From Sphingomonas_L flavalba_A (GTDB lineage Bacteria; Pseudomonadota; Alphaproteobacteria; Sphingomonadales; Sphingomonadaceae), in the NCBI RefSeq assembly GCF_047553045.1, contig NZ_CP180208.1:620001-684000 (forward strand): DNA of 64,000 nucleotides. Reading direction: 5' to 3'. Made by a program: the position numbers and the translations under genes. A model generated the notes under the pieces. It saw only the letters and a program-made list of their open reading frames with translations. It was not told the origin of the DNA and made no database searches. Below are positions 35,212 through 43,370 of the stretch, one piece after another (the stretch's first letter is position 1; every line of letters starts with the position of its first letter).

Positions 35212-36024
35212 TCAGGCGCGCAGCGTGTCGAGGTCGGTCATGTCGCCGACGCGGACGAAGGTCAGCTGCGATACCGTGGTTTCGACATAGGTCGCGTTGG
35301 GCGCGGTCGACTGGCTGGTCAGGTTGGTCAGGGTCAGCCGGCCGTTGGCGAAGGCGAGGCAGCCGGCCAGCGCGATCGCCGGGCCGCCGGGTGACGGCAG
35401 GGCGGTGAGCGCCGTCGATTGCAGGGCGAGGCCGCCGGCGCGGGCGTTGATGTCGGTCACCCCCTCGATCGGGCAGACGATGCCGTTGTACAGCATCTTG
35501 CCCTCCGCCCAGCCGAACTGGCCGCCGGTGTAGGGATAGACCTGAATCGCCAGCATCGTGCCGTCGGGGCTTTCCCATGTGCCTTCGAGCGGGTCCGCCA
35601 GCGGCGCGCCGGGCGCCTGCCGCTGCCCGGCGTTGTCCGGCGCGGCCGCGGTGCGGAAATAGGTGAGCTTGTCGATATAGGTGCCGGCGGCGGCGAGGCC
35701 GGGGAAGGCGCTGCTCGCGACCATGGCATGGGCGAGGACCAGCGATTCCTTGCCGTTCTGGATGCTGATCTGGCCGCTAAGCCCCGACGACCAGTTCCAG
35801 CTCGGATCGCCCGGCCCGGCGACGATCGAGTGCCATTCGATGGCAAGCGCCACCGCCTGGCCGGCGGCGGGTGTCGGGTTGGCGGTCTGCTGAAAGCCGA
35901 TGACCACGTATTTGCCGGTCGAGCCGGTCGTCGACGAATATTCGCCCCAGACGAGATTGGCGTTGATTTCACTCAGCACCATCTGCGAGCCGTATTCATT
36001 CTGCCACGTACCTGCGAGGGTCAT
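35212..36024 (-). CDS. Tandem avidin-like domain protein
   Basis: From the ATG at 36024, after a GGAGGATGAC ribosome-binding site, the product has 270 residues and no signal peptide. Residues 3-125 read as an avidin/streptavidin barrel: the opening AGTWQNEYGSQM, GEYSSTTGSTGKYV, AIEWHSI, WSSGLSGQI and a final strand with DKLTYFR. N9, S13, Y29, S31, W64 and D118 fall where streptavidin N23, S27, Y43, S45, W79 and D128 bind biotin; counterparts of W108 and W120 are missing. Residues 146-260 are a second, more divergent copy (EGTWESPDGT, GGQFGWAEG, SQLTFVRV). Biotin binding is uncertain; a related cyclic ureide is possible. It is last in the hydantoinase gene set. Confidence 0.75.
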   Translation of the reverse strand: MTLAGTWQNEYGSQMVLSEINANLVWGEYSSTTGSTGKYVVIGFQQTANPTPAAGQAVALAIEWHSIVAGPGDPSWNWSSGLSGQISIQNGKESLVLAHAMVASSAFPGLAAAGTYIDKLTYFRTAAAPDNAGQRQAPGAPLADPLEGTWESPDGTMLAIQVYPYTGGQFGWAEGKMLYNGIVCPIEGVTDINARAGGLALQSTALTALPSPGGPAIALAGCLAFANGRLTLTNLTSQSTAPNATYVETTVSQLTFVRVGDMTDLDTLRA

Positions 36025-36065
36025 GTCATCCTCCTTGCTTGCGGGGTGGAAAGGGCGCCGGGGCG

Positions 36066-37208
36066 CTAGTCCATGGTGCGGCCGCGCACGACCTGACGCT
36101 GGCCGAACGGGCGGCCGATGCCGGCGGGCGGCGGGGTGACGATCTTCGGTCCGCCGGGCTTGTTGAACACGTACATGCCGACCGGGGCGAGCGAGAAGCG
36201 GTTCGCCGCGCACTGGACGACGCGGTATTCGTGGACGGTGTAGCAGCTCTCCATCACCACCGAGCCGACCAGTACCAGACCGGTCAGGCCGAGCGGCTGA
36301 AACTGCGGCAGGGTCTTGCCCTTGTCCGGTCCGGCCTGGATCGTGACGTTGTAGAGGCTGGACGGGATGGTGATCATCCCGCCGTCGGCGAAGCCCATCC
36401 GCACCGGCGGGTTGCCCATCGCCTGAAGCAGCGACAGCGTCTTGTTCATGATGTCGTCGTCGCCCTTGAACTGCGACGAGCCGGAATCGAGCGCGAACTG
36501 GGCATTCTGCGCGACGAGCTGGTTGCCGACGAAATAGGCCTTAAGGTCGGCGCTCCAGATATATTCGACGCCGGCGAACTGGGTGTAGGGCGTCCATGGC
36601 AGGAAAATGCCTTCGTCATAGATGTATTTTGCCGGATCGACGCCGCCGATCAGGCAGGAGCCGGTCGATGTCGCCGCGTCCCAGTCGAACGCGACATAAG
36701 GCAGGTTGGGGGAGATCAGCCCCTTGTTCATCATGTCCTGGACGATGAACGTCGTATCGCCCTGTTTGTACGGGCTGCCGGAGGGGATGCCGATGCCGCC
36801 GTCCCAGTCGAGCTGGGCGAACTGGTCGCCGGTATAGTCGGCCGACAGATAGAGCACGAGCGGCAGGCGGACGCCGTCGGGCAGACCGAGGTAATCCTGC
36901 CCGGTTTCGACCTGCATCGTCCCCCACGGTCCGAAACTGAACGGCACCTGGATGCAGTCGACCCAACTGTAGGTGGAGGATTTCTGATAGTCGAAGCGGG
37001 CGCCGCTATAGTGCTGGCAACTGGTCGGCGCGCACAGCGTCGAGGTCGACCAGACCATGTTGGTGCCGGTGTCGATCGCGAATTTGAGCGTCTGGCCGGG
37101 GGTGCCGAGGGTCGTTTCGGTATACCAGGGGCTGGCGCCGTTATTCTGATAGGGGCCGCGTTGCATGGGAAACGAGACGCCGCCGATAGGCGCTTTGGGT
37201 TCGGTCAT
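36066..37208 (-). CDS. Pepsin-like aspartic protease (A1 fold), no signal peptide
   Basis: From the ATG at 37208, preceded by GGAGAGGAAAA, the product has 380 residues. Both lobes of a pepsin-type enzyme are visible: D46 in FAIDTGTNMVW and D241 in FALDSGSSQF, with C59 and C64 spaced like the first pepsin disulphide loop (STLCAPTSCQH) and a KSSTYSWV stretch after it. SCLIGGVDPAKY and a late CYTVHEY also match. The flap tyrosine region (ITYGTGS in pepsin) appears as VPFSFGPWG, so the flap tyrosine seems replaced. No leader or propeptide is present, so it should be cytoplasmic, like the few described bacterial pepsin homologues (shewasins). It follows hyuB by 29 bases and precedes the avidin-like gene by 41. 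Confidence 0.82.
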   Translation of the reverse strand: MTEPKAPIGGVSFPMQRGPYQNNGASPWYTETTLGTPGQTLKFAIDTGTNMVWSTSTLCAPTSCQHYSGARFDYQKSSTYSWVDCIQVPFSFGPWGTMQVETGQDYLGLPDGVRLPLVLYLSADYTGDQFAQLDWDGGIGIPSGSPYKQGDTTFIVQDMMNKGLISPNLPYVAFDWDAATSTGSCLIGGVDPAKYIYDEGIFLPWTPYTQFAGVEYIWSADLKAYFVGNQLVAQNAQFALDSGSSQFKGDDDIMNKTLSLLQAMGNPPVRMGFADGGMITIPSSLYNVTIQAGPDKGKTLPQFQPLGLTGLVLVGSVVMESCYTVHEYRVVQCAANRFSLAPVGMYVFNKPGGPKIVTPPPAGIGRPFGQRQVVRGRTMD

Positions 37209-37237
37209 TTTTCCTCTCCATTTCAAGGCTTACGCGT

Positions 37238-38911
37238 CTACTCTGGCCGGCCGAAAACCTCCTTCGCCCGATCAACCGTGATGAATCCGTTCCTGATGTC
37301 GCGGGCGACCGCCGCCGCAGGGCGTTCGGCCGGCGGGCCGTAGCCGCCGCCGGTGGCGGTGAGCAGGCGGATCGTTTCGCCCTTCGCCACGCGCAGGCCG
37401 GTGACCATGGTGTGAGGCTCCTCGCTGCCATCGGCGCGCAGGATGACCGCGCCGTTGTGCGAGCCTTCGCAGCCGCCCGCCGCCGCCCATGGGCGTGACA
37501 CGGTGCGGGTCGACGAAAAGGTCAGGAACGCTTCCTCCGCCGTCACCCGATAATCGAGGATGACGCCGCGGCCGCCGCGATAGCGCCCTTCGCCGCCGGC
37601 ATCCTCGCGGAAGGCGTAGCGGTCGATTTCGAAGCCGTAGCGGCTTTCGGCCAGCTCGACCGGGATGTTGAACGTCTCGCCATTGCCGCAGCAGAACTGG
37701 CCGTTGTCGCCGTCCGCCCCGGCGGAAGCGCCCCAGCCGCCGAGCAGCGGTTCGCCCATGACGAACAGCGCGCCGCTGCGCGGGTGGATACCGGAGATGA
37801 AGGTGGCGCCGACGCTGCGGGTGTGGCCGACCGGCAGCCGGTCCGGCATGTGCGGCATCAGCGCCCGCCACATCACCTCGATCGCCGCGATCATCGATTC
37901 ATAATAGACCGATACCGGCGCCGGGCTTTGCGCCGACAGGATCGTGCCGGGCGGGCAGATAACCTCCAGCGCGCGAAAGCAGCCGCCATTGGCCGGGATG
38001 TCGGGATCGGTCACCGCCTTGAACGCGCAGCGCGCGGCGGTGATCAGGCCGGCCAGGCTGGTGTTGATCGGCCCCTTCGCCTGATCGGCGGTACCGGTGA
38101 AATCGGCGATCATCCGGTCGCCGGCGACCGTCACCTTGACCCGGATCGCGAACGGGCCGTTGCCGACGCCGTCTTCCTCGATCACGTCTTCCGCCTCGAA
38201 CACGCCCTGCGGCAGGCGGGCGAGGGCGGCGCGGGTCATCCGTTCGCCATAGTCGAGCAGTTCGTCCATCGCGCCCAACACCGGCTCCAGCCCGTATTTG
38301 CCGACCAGTTCCAGCACGCGGTTGCCGCCGACCCGACAGGCGGCGACGCCGGCATGAAGGTCGCCGATCGTGCTGTCCGGCAGGCGGACATTGGCGCGGA
38401 TAATCTCGACGATGCCGCGATTTATTCGGCCTTCCTCGTAGAGTTTCAGGAAGCGGAAGTGCAGCCCTTCCTGGAAGATGTCGGTCGACTGGGTCGATGC
38501 GCTGCCGGCGAAGGCGCCGCCGACTTCGGTCCAGTGCGCCTTGTTGACCGTCCACGCGATCAGCCGGTCGCCGTGGAACACCGGCAGCAGGATGACGACG
38601 TCCGACAGATGGGTGCCGCCGCCTTCATAGGGGCTGTTGGTGATGAAGATGTCGCCGGGGCGCACGTCGTCCGGCGCCGGGTAATGGAGCAGGGTGCTTT
38701 GCACCGCGGTGTCGAGCGTGGCGAGGAAGCCGGTGACGCCGTTGCCCTGCGCCAGCAGGTTGCCGCGCGCGTCGGTGGCGCCGACGGCGAAGTCGGTGGT
38801 TTCGTAGATGATCGGACTCATCGAGGTGCGGATCAGCGCCGCGAACATCTCGTCGCCGATCGCGACCAGCGCTTCCTTGATGATTTCCGTGGTGAAGAGA
38901 TCGTCCTGCAT
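37238..38911 (-). CDS. hyuB: Hydantoinase B / oxoprolinase family protein
   Basis: The 557-residue product is full length for the HyuB/acetone carboxylase alpha-like family. Family stretches include ALVAIGDEMFAALIRTSMSPIIYETTDF near the N-terminus, GDIFITNSPYEGGGTHLSDVVIL, and the central PGTILSAQSPAPVSVYYES. It forms the second subunit of an ATP-dependent cyclic-amide hydrolase (hydantoin, N-methylhydantoin or 5-oxoproline), or a carboxylase of the acetone carboxylase type; sequence alone does not decide. It starts 3 bases after hyuA, and the pepsin-like gene follows closely. Confidence 0.92.
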   Translation of the reverse strand: MQDDLFTTEIIKEALVAIGDEMFAALIRTSMSPIIYETTDFAVGATDARGNLLAQGNGVTGFLATLDTAVQSTLLHYPAPDDVRPGDIFITNSPYEGGGTHLSDVVILLPVFHGDRLIAWTVNKAHWTEVGGAFAGSASTQSTDIFQEGLHFRFLKLYEEGRINRGIVEIIRANVRLPDSTIGDLHAGVAACRVGGNRVLELVGKYGLEPVLGAMDELLDYGERMTRAALARLPQGVFEAEDVIEEDGVGNGPFAIRVKVTVAGDRMIADFTGTADQAKGPINTSLAGLITAARCAFKAVTDPDIPANGGCFRALEVICPPGTILSAQSPAPVSVYYESMIAAIEVMWRALMPHMPDRLPVGHTRSVGATFISGIHPRSGALFVMGEPLLGGWGASAGADGDNGQFCCGNGETFNIPVELAESRYGFEIDRYAFREDAGGEGRYRGGRGVILDYRVTAEEAFLTFSSTRTVSRPWAAAGGCEGSHNGAVILRADGSEEPHTMVTGLRVAKGETIRLLTATGGGYGPPAERPAAAVARDIRNGFITVDRAKEVFGRPE

Positions 38912-38914
38912 GGG

Positions 38915-40984
38915 TCAGGCCTCCGCTGCGCCAAGGTGGACGTGGTAGTTGCCGAACCGGTCGATCGAGACGCGGTGGCCCGGCGGCACGACCAGCGTTG
39001 CCGACGGTTCCTGCACCACCGCCGGCCCGGCGAAGGTCATGCCGGTTTCGAGCGCGAGGCCGTCGTAAATCGCCGCGTCATGCGCGCCCTGCCGGTCGAA
39101 CGTGACGCGACGGTTGCCGATGCGGGCGGCGGCGAGGGGCGCGCCGGTCACCGGCCGTTCCGGCAGCGACGGCTTCGGTACCTCGATCAGCGCGACGAGA
39201 TGGGCGTTGACCAGCTGGACCGCGCCGTCGAGCCGGTAAGTATAGCGTTTTTCGTGGAGGGCATGGAACCGGTCGATCAGCGCGGCGAGCGTTTCGGCGC
39301 CGGCCATCGGCACCTTCACCGTGTGTTCCTGCCCCTGATAGCGCATGTCGGCAAAGCGTTCGAACCGGGGCGGGTTCTGGGCGCCGTCCTCGGCGAAGTC
39401 GGCGGTTGCAGTCGCCTCCAGCTCCGAGAACAGCGCCTCGACCTGCGCGCGCGCCCCGTCGCCGAGATCGACGAGGCTGGTGCGCAGATAGTCGCGGCGC
39501 AGGTCGGACAGCAGCATCCCCCACGCCGAGAACGCCGAGGAATTGACCGGCACGATGACATGCCGGACCCCCAATTCCTCGGCCAGCGCGACGCCATGCA
39601 TCGCGCCCCCCCCGCCGCAGACCAACAGGGCAAAGTCGCGCGGGTCGTATCCCTTGTTTGTCGACACCAGGCGCAGGGCATTGACCATGTTGGCGTTGGC
39701 GATGCGAACGATACCGGCGGCGAGCTGGGCGTTGTCCATCTCCAGCCGCCGGGCGAGCGGGGCGAAGGCGCTGTCGATCGCCGCCCAGTCGGGCACGACC
39801 TCTCCGCCGACGAAGGTTGCCGGGTCGATCCGGCCGAGCAGCAGGTTGGCGTCGGTCGTCGTCGGCTGGTCGCCGCCACGGCCATAGGCGGCCGGGCCGG
39901 GTCGGGCGCCTGCCGAGCGCGGGCCGACATGCAGCTTGTCGCCGTCGTCGACCCAGGCGATCGACCCGCCGCCATTGCCGATCTCGACGATCTCCGCGAC
40001 CGGCGTCTGGATCGGGTAGCCGGGGCGCTTGCGGTCGCGCTCTATGTAATAATCCGTGCCGACCTTGACCTCGCCGCCTTCGATCAGCGCGCATTTGGCG
40101 GTGGTACCGCCGATGTCGAGGACCAGCAGGTCCGGCTCGTCGATCAGCCGGCCGAGCGCGGCGGCGGCGAAGATGCCCGACGCCGGGCCGGATTCGACCA
40201 TGGTGATCGGGTTGCGGCGGACGGCGGCGACCGTCGCGATGCCGCCGTTCGACTGCATGATATAGGGCGCGCCGGCGAGTCCGCGTTCGCTGAGCCCCTG
40301 GCGGAGCGCGCCGACATAGCGTTCGACTGTCGGCGCGACATAGGCTGACAGCACCGTTGTCGACGTGCGTTCATATTCGCGCCATTCGCGGCTGATCTCG
40401 TGGCTGGCGATCACCGACGCTTCCGGCATCATTTCCCGCAGCCGCGCCGCGACCTGTTGCTCGTTCGCCGGATTGGCATAGGCGTGGAGGAAGCAGACGG
40501 CGACCGCCGTCACCCCTTCCGCCCGGAAATGCGCGACGATGGCGGCAAGATCGTCCAGCGCCGGTTCGCGGACGACATGGCCCTCGACGTTGGTGCGCTC
40601 GTCGACTTCGCGGCGCAGATGGCGTTCGACGAAGGGCGGTGGCTTGCGGAAGTTGAAGTTGAACAGATCCGGCCGGTTGCCGCGCGCGATTTCCAGCACG
40701 TCGCGGAAGCCGGCGGTGGTGACGAGGCCGGTCGGCGCGCCCTTGCGCTCGGTCAGCGCGTTGATGACGACCGTCGACCCGTGGGCGAGGAAGTCGACCG
40801 CGCCGAGATCGACCCCCGCCTTGGCGATGGCGGCCAGCACCCCCTGTTCGAAATCCGGCGGGGTGGTGTCGGCCTTGACCGCCTGCACCGCCCCGGCCGT
40901 GCCGGTGGCCGTGTCGACTTCGCACCACACCATGTCGGTGAAGGTGCCGCCGACGTCACTCGCTACTCTCAGCCGCCTCGCCAT
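38915..40984 (-). CDS. hyuA: Hydantoinase A / oxoprolinase family protein
   Basis: The 689-residue product is full length for HyuA. It begins with the nucleotide-binding phosphate loop of the sugar kinase/Hsp70 fold (ASDVGGTFTDMVW, residues 8-20) and has the second one in LVLDIGGTTAKCAL near residue 293; AHGSTVVINAL and IGNGGGSIAWVD are also conserved. This subunit is expected to activate the cyclic amide with ATP, with HyuB completing ring opening. It is cytoplasmic. The ATG lies 16 bases downstream of the receptor stop, so receptor, hyuA, hyuB, protease and avidin-like gene are probably one transcript. Confidence 0.93.
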   Translation of the reverse strand: MARRLRVASDVGGTFTDMVWCEVDTATGTAGAVQAVKADTTPPDFEQGVLAAIAKAGVDLGAVDFLAHGSTVVINALTERKGAPTGLVTTAGFRDVLEIARGNRPDLFNFNFRKPPPFVERHLRREVDERTNVEGHVVREPALDDLAAIVAHFRAEGVTAVAVCFLHAYANPANEQQVAARLREMMPEASVIASHEISREWREYERTSTTVLSAYVAPTVERYVGALRQGLSERGLAGAPYIMQSNGGIATVAAVRRNPITMVESGPASGIFAAAALGRLIDEPDLLVLDIGGTTAKCALIEGGEVKVGTDYYIERDRKRPGYPIQTPVAEIVEIGNGGGSIAWVDDGDKLHVGPRSAGARPGPAAYGRGGDQPTTTDANLLLGRIDPATFVGGEVVPDWAAIDSAFAPLARRLEMDNAQLAAGIVRIANANMVNALRLVSTNKGYDPRDFALLVCGGGGAMHGVALAEELGVRHVIVPVNSSAFSAWGMLLSDLRRDYLRTSLVDLGDGARAQVEALFSELEATATADFAEDGAQNPPRFERFADMRYQGQEHTVKVPMAGAETLAALIDRFHALHEKRYTYRLDGAVQLVNAHLVALIEVPKPSLPERPVTGAPLAAARIGNRRVTFDRQGAHDAAIYDGLALETGMTFAGPAVVQEPSATLVVPPGHRVSIDRFGNYHVHLGAAEA

Positions 40985-41000
40985 GCTCGTTCGGCCCGGC

Positions 41001-43226
41001 TCAGAAATTGTAGCGCAGGTCGATGCGCCACACGCGGGGGGTGGCGGCGTGCGCGAAGCCGCCGGCGACGTATTCGGAATTATATTTCTTGTCGAAGGCG
41101 TTTTCGAGCGAGCCGATCACCGACCAGCCGCCATTCGGGTCCTCTATGCCCAGCCGGAAATCGGCGAGGCTGACGTTGGAGCGGGCCGTCGCGTTTTCCG
41201 GATCCCAATATTGCCGGCCGAGACGGCGATAGTCGGCGCGCGCGAACAGGCCGAGGTTGTCGGTCAGCGGCGTGCGGTACTGCAGGCCGCCGTTGATCGT
41301 CGTTTTCGGCACATAGGGCGCGCGGTTGCCGACGTCGGCCGGGGTGACGAGGTAGCGCTTGATCGTGCTGTCGGTGTAGCCGAAGCCGGCATAGGCGCTG
41401 AGCCCGCCGCCCATGTCGGCGGTGACGAGCACTTCGCCGCCGGTCAGTCTGACCTTGTCGATCGGCACCAGCACCTGCGCGCCGATCGCGCCGATGAACA
41501 CGAAATATTGCTGGTTCTTCACTCGCGTGTCGAACAGCGCGGCGTCGATGCGGACCCGGCGGTCGGCAAGCTGGAGCTTGGTGCCGACTTCGTAGGTCAG
41601 GGTGTTTTCCTGCGGCACCCTGTCCGACACGCCGGCGACCCCGGCGGCCTGGGCGGCGGCGGCGGTGCCGTTCTGGTTGAACTGGCCGGAGCGGAAGCCC
41701 TCGCCATAAGAGGCGTAGACGTTGACGTCGTCACTGGGCTTGTAGGCCAGCGTCACCTTCGGCTGCCATTTGTCGAAGCTGGCGCGGTTGACCGCGCCGG
41801 GTACGCCGCCGGTGTTGTAGGGCGACACGGTCTGGCGCCGGGTTTCCTTGTCGTAGCGCAGCGCGACGCTGGCTTCGAGGCCGGGCACGATGTCGTAGGC
41901 GATGTTGCCGAAGCCAGCGTAATCGCGGTTGCGGTTATCGTCGCCGAAGAAGCTGAGCGACGGGTTGTCGGCGGTCATCGGGCGCGGGCTGTGTTCGACG
42001 CGGGCGATGCCGGTGCCGCTGTCGAAGCCGGTCGTCGTCGAGATGAAGCGCTTCGAATCGAGGAAATAGCCGCCGATCATCCAGCGCAGCCGGCTGGACG
42101 AGGCGGAGGTCAGGCGCAGTTCCTGGCTGAACGCGCTGATGTCGATATACTGCGTCTGCGTGCCGTCGAGGCCGAAGATGTTGCGCGACGCGGTGTAAGG
42201 CACCTGATCGCCCGAAACGAATTCCTCCAGCCGGTTGTAGGCGGTGATCGAGGTCAGCGTCGCGAAGCCGAGGTCGAGGTCCATCTTCAGCGAGATGTCG
42301 TCGATGTCGCGGACGTCGTGGCCGATATTGGTCGAATAGAAGGTGCGATCGACCTGATTGGCGTCGGCACGGGTGAAATCGAACGGATTGGCCGCATCCA
42401 GCGACTTGCCGTCGGCGGCGAGGTTGGCCGGCTGATAGCGGAAGTCGAGCGCGCCGCCACGGGTGCGGGACAGCGAAGCGCGCAGGTCGACGGTCAGCGT
42501 TTCGGTCGGCATCCACTTGATCAGGCCGCTGACCGAAACGTCGCGATACGGGTCCTGTTTCTTGCCGACGGTGATATTGTCGAAATAGCCCTTGCGGTCG
42601 GTGTAGCGGGCGCCGAGGCGGAACAGCAGCGTGTCGGTGACGATCGGCCCGCTGACCGAGCCTTCGACCATGTATTCGCGACCGGTGGCGTAGCCGGCGC
42701 GGACATGGCCGGAGAAATCGTTGGTCGGTTGACGGGTGTTGATGATGATCGCGCCGCCGGTGGCGTTGCGGCCGTAGAGTGCGCCCTGCGGCCCGCGCAG
42801 CACCTGGATGGAGCCGACGTCGAACAGTTCCTGCGCGAACTGGCGCGGGTTGTTCTGCAGCACGCCGTCGACGACGACGGCGACCGGCGCTTCCGAATTG
42901 CGGACCTGGGTGATGCCGCGGATCGAAATGGCGCTGAGGCCGGAGCTTTCCGACTGGGCGATGGTGACGTTGGGGGTCAGGCCGATGAAATCGCCGACCC
43001 GGTCGACCTTGGCGTCGGCGATCTGCTTTTCGCCGAAGGCGGTGACCGCGATCGGCACGTCCTGCAGCCGTTCCTCGCGGTAGCGGGCGGTGACGACGAT
43101 ATCGGTGTCCGGCGCGTCGGCGGCCGGGGCGGCCCGGCCCTCCGTCGTCTGGCCGGTCGCCGCGGTGGCGCCCAGGCCCAGCAGTATCGTCCCCGTCAGC
43201 AGGGCCGCGACCGTGCGTGCAACCAT
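41001..43226 (-). CDS. TonB-dependent receptor, first gene of the hydantoinase-avidin set
   Basis: The ATG at 43226 follows a GGGGAGGG site by 7 bases; a TTG two codons upstream is too close to that site. The 741-residue receptor has a signal peptide ending near TGQ (about residue 26), a DTDIVVTARYREERLQDVPIAVTAF TonB-box region, a plug with VGSIQVLRGPQGALYGRNATGGAIIINTR and a barrel ending in RIDLRYNF. It should import the ligand handled by the hydantoinase, protease and avidin-like proteins. A 20-base inverted repeat lies upstream. Confidence 0.93.
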   Translation of the reverse strand: MVARTVAALLTGTILLGLGATAATGQTTEGRAAPAADAPDTDIVVTARYREERLQDVPIAVTAFGEKQIADAKVDRVGDFIGLTPNVTIAQSESSGLSAISIRGITQVRNSEAPVAVVVDGVLQNNPRQFAQELFDVGSIQVLRGPQGALYGRNATGGAIIINTRQPTNDFSGHVRAGYATGREYMVEGSVSGPIVTDTLLFRLGARYTDRKGYFDNITVGKKQDPYRDVSVSGLIKWMPTETLTVDLRASLSRTRGGALDFRYQPANLAADGKSLDAANPFDFTRADANQVDRTFYSTNIGHDVRDIDDISLKMDLDLGFATLTSITAYNRLEEFVSGDQVPYTASRNIFGLDGTQTQYIDISAFSQELRLTSASSSRLRWMIGGYFLDSKRFISTTTGFDSGTGIARVEHSPRPMTADNPSLSFFGDDNRNRDYAGFGNIAYDIVPGLEASVALRYDKETRRQTVSPYNTGGVPGAVNRASFDKWQPKVTLAYKPSDDVNVYASYGEGFRSGQFNQNGTAAAAQAAGVAGVSDRVPQENTLTYEVGTKLQLADRRVRIDAALFDTRVKNQQYFVFIGAIGAQVLVPIDKVRLTGGEVLVTADMGGGLSAYAGFGYTDSTIKRYLVTPADVGNRAPYVPKTTINGGLQYRTPLTDNLGLFARADYRRLGRQYWDPENATARSNVSLADFRLGIEDPNGGWSVIGSLENAFDKKYNSEYVAGGFAHAATPRVWRIDLRYNF

Positions 43227-43344
43227 TTTCAAACCCTCCCCTTTTTGTGCGTATCAGGGTGCGGGGAGAGGCGGGGGATGTGCAATGCCCAACGTGGCGG
43301 CGGCGGCGGTCGAAACGGGTAGTAACCGGGTGGCGAGCGGGTGG

Positions 43345-43364
43345 CCCTACCCGAACGGGTAGGG
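43345..43364. promoter_or_regulatory. 20-base inverted repeat upstream of the receptor, candidate operator
   Basis: CCCTACCCGAACGGGTAGGG is a perfect inverted repeat with 9-base arms and an AA centre, 118 bases upstream of the receptor ATG and 6 bases beyond the LuxR-type gene end. A related half-site sharing ACGGGTAG occurs about 40 bases nearer the receptor (near 43316-43323). MalT-like activators bind repeated sites upstream of their targets, so this is a candidate for the adjacent LuxR-type protein. It could instead be a terminator, but no T-run follows. Confidence 0.5.
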
Positions 43365-43370
43365 GCGCGG

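Noticed and set aside
35212..36213. Longer start for the avidin-like gene at 36213
   Set aside because: The extra 63 residues are Arg/Pro/His-rich and overlap the protease gene. The ATG at 36024 has a strong ribosome-binding site and starts exactly at the first avidin strand.
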